64,000 nt of DNA from Desulfovibrio sp. JC010 (GTDB taxonomy: Bacteria > Desulfobacterota > Desulfovibrionia > Desulfovibrionales > Desulfovibrionaceae): assembly GCF_010470675.1 (NCBI RefSeq), contig NZ_VOIQ01000003.1:62001-126000 (forward strand). Direction: 5' to 3'. A program made the position numbers and the translations under genes. Position 1 is the stretch's first letter. Every line of letters starts with the position of its first letter. The notes under the pieces were generated by a model that was given only the letters and a program-made list of their open reading frames with translations, did no database searches and was not told the origin of the DNA. Positions 63,944 through 64,000 of the stretch are shown piece after piece.

Positions 63944-64000
63944 AGTTTCTGGTATTTTTTTGCCGGATATGTATTTGGAGTCAGTTCAAAAAATAATGCG

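Overview
The window is a chromosomal segment of a sulfate-reducing deltaproteobacterium, most likely a marine Desulfovibrio-type organism (Desulfovibrio sensu lato; Maridesulfovibrio would fit the moderate GC content). The evidence is the full sulfate-activation and APS-reduction set (sat, aprBA, qmoABC and the conserved gene after qmoC), a ferredoxin of the D. gigas type, a D-lactate/glycolate-dehydrogenase-like FAD/Fe-S pair, two large chemoreceptors and flagellar genes. I see no phage, insertion sequence, CRISPR array, rRNA or tRNA. The content is core metabolism and cell-envelope genes, densely packed.

Layout. 1-2.4 kb: end of HPr, PTS enzyme I and smpB. 2.4-9 kb: a small membrane protein, a LysR regulator, the FAD/Fe-S oxidase pair and secA. 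9-12.3 kb: a chemoreceptor (minus strand), a MarC-family protein and a small basic protein. 12.3-16.6 kb: a minus-strand Mla phospholipid-transport operon (mlaE-F-D-C-A) ending in a YfcE-like phosphodiesterase. 16.7-24.7 kb, all minus strand: argJ with an HD hydrolase, ppiD, aconitase, a small coiled-coil protein and a divergent AroA-fold protein fused to a chorismate-mutase-like domain. 24.8-35.2 kb: sat (minus) diverges across an 880-bp control region from aprB-aprA-qmoA-qmoB-qmoC and a downstream coiled-coil gene. 35.8-40.6 kb: a branched-chain amino-acid ABC transporter (livG-K-H-M-F). 40.7-44.2 kb: a solute-binding protein, a ferredoxin and a second chemoreceptor. 44.4-51.6 kb: an unknown exported protein, a Cys-rich mini-protein, fliJ-motE, truA, a FliD-like protein and a DUF342/FapA-like protein. 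51.7-64 kb: a BPL_N amidotransferase-like protein, valS, a fused cobA-hemD, purN, a metallophosphoesterase, an APH-type kinase, AMMECR1, a Cys-rich domain protein and a sensor PP2C phosphatase.

Functional logic. Sat makes APS, AprBA reduces it to sulfite, and QmoABC links the reductase to the menaquinone pool, so the central locus is the cytoplasmic half of sulfate respiration. The sat promoter carries two sites resembling the NADH-sensing Rex operator, consistent with redox control. Strong hairpins between aprA and qmoA, and between livK and livH, probably set higher expression of the abundant upstream product.

The most unusual structural feature is a family of at least ten intergenic repeat elements. 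A hairpin whose arms differ between copies is followed by a nearly invariant GCCGCCGGAGGC block, and often by a GCGC-NNN-GCGC module. Copies occur as outward-facing pairs on both sides of cobA-hemD. In at least one place the element supplies the ribosome binding site of the next gene (purN).
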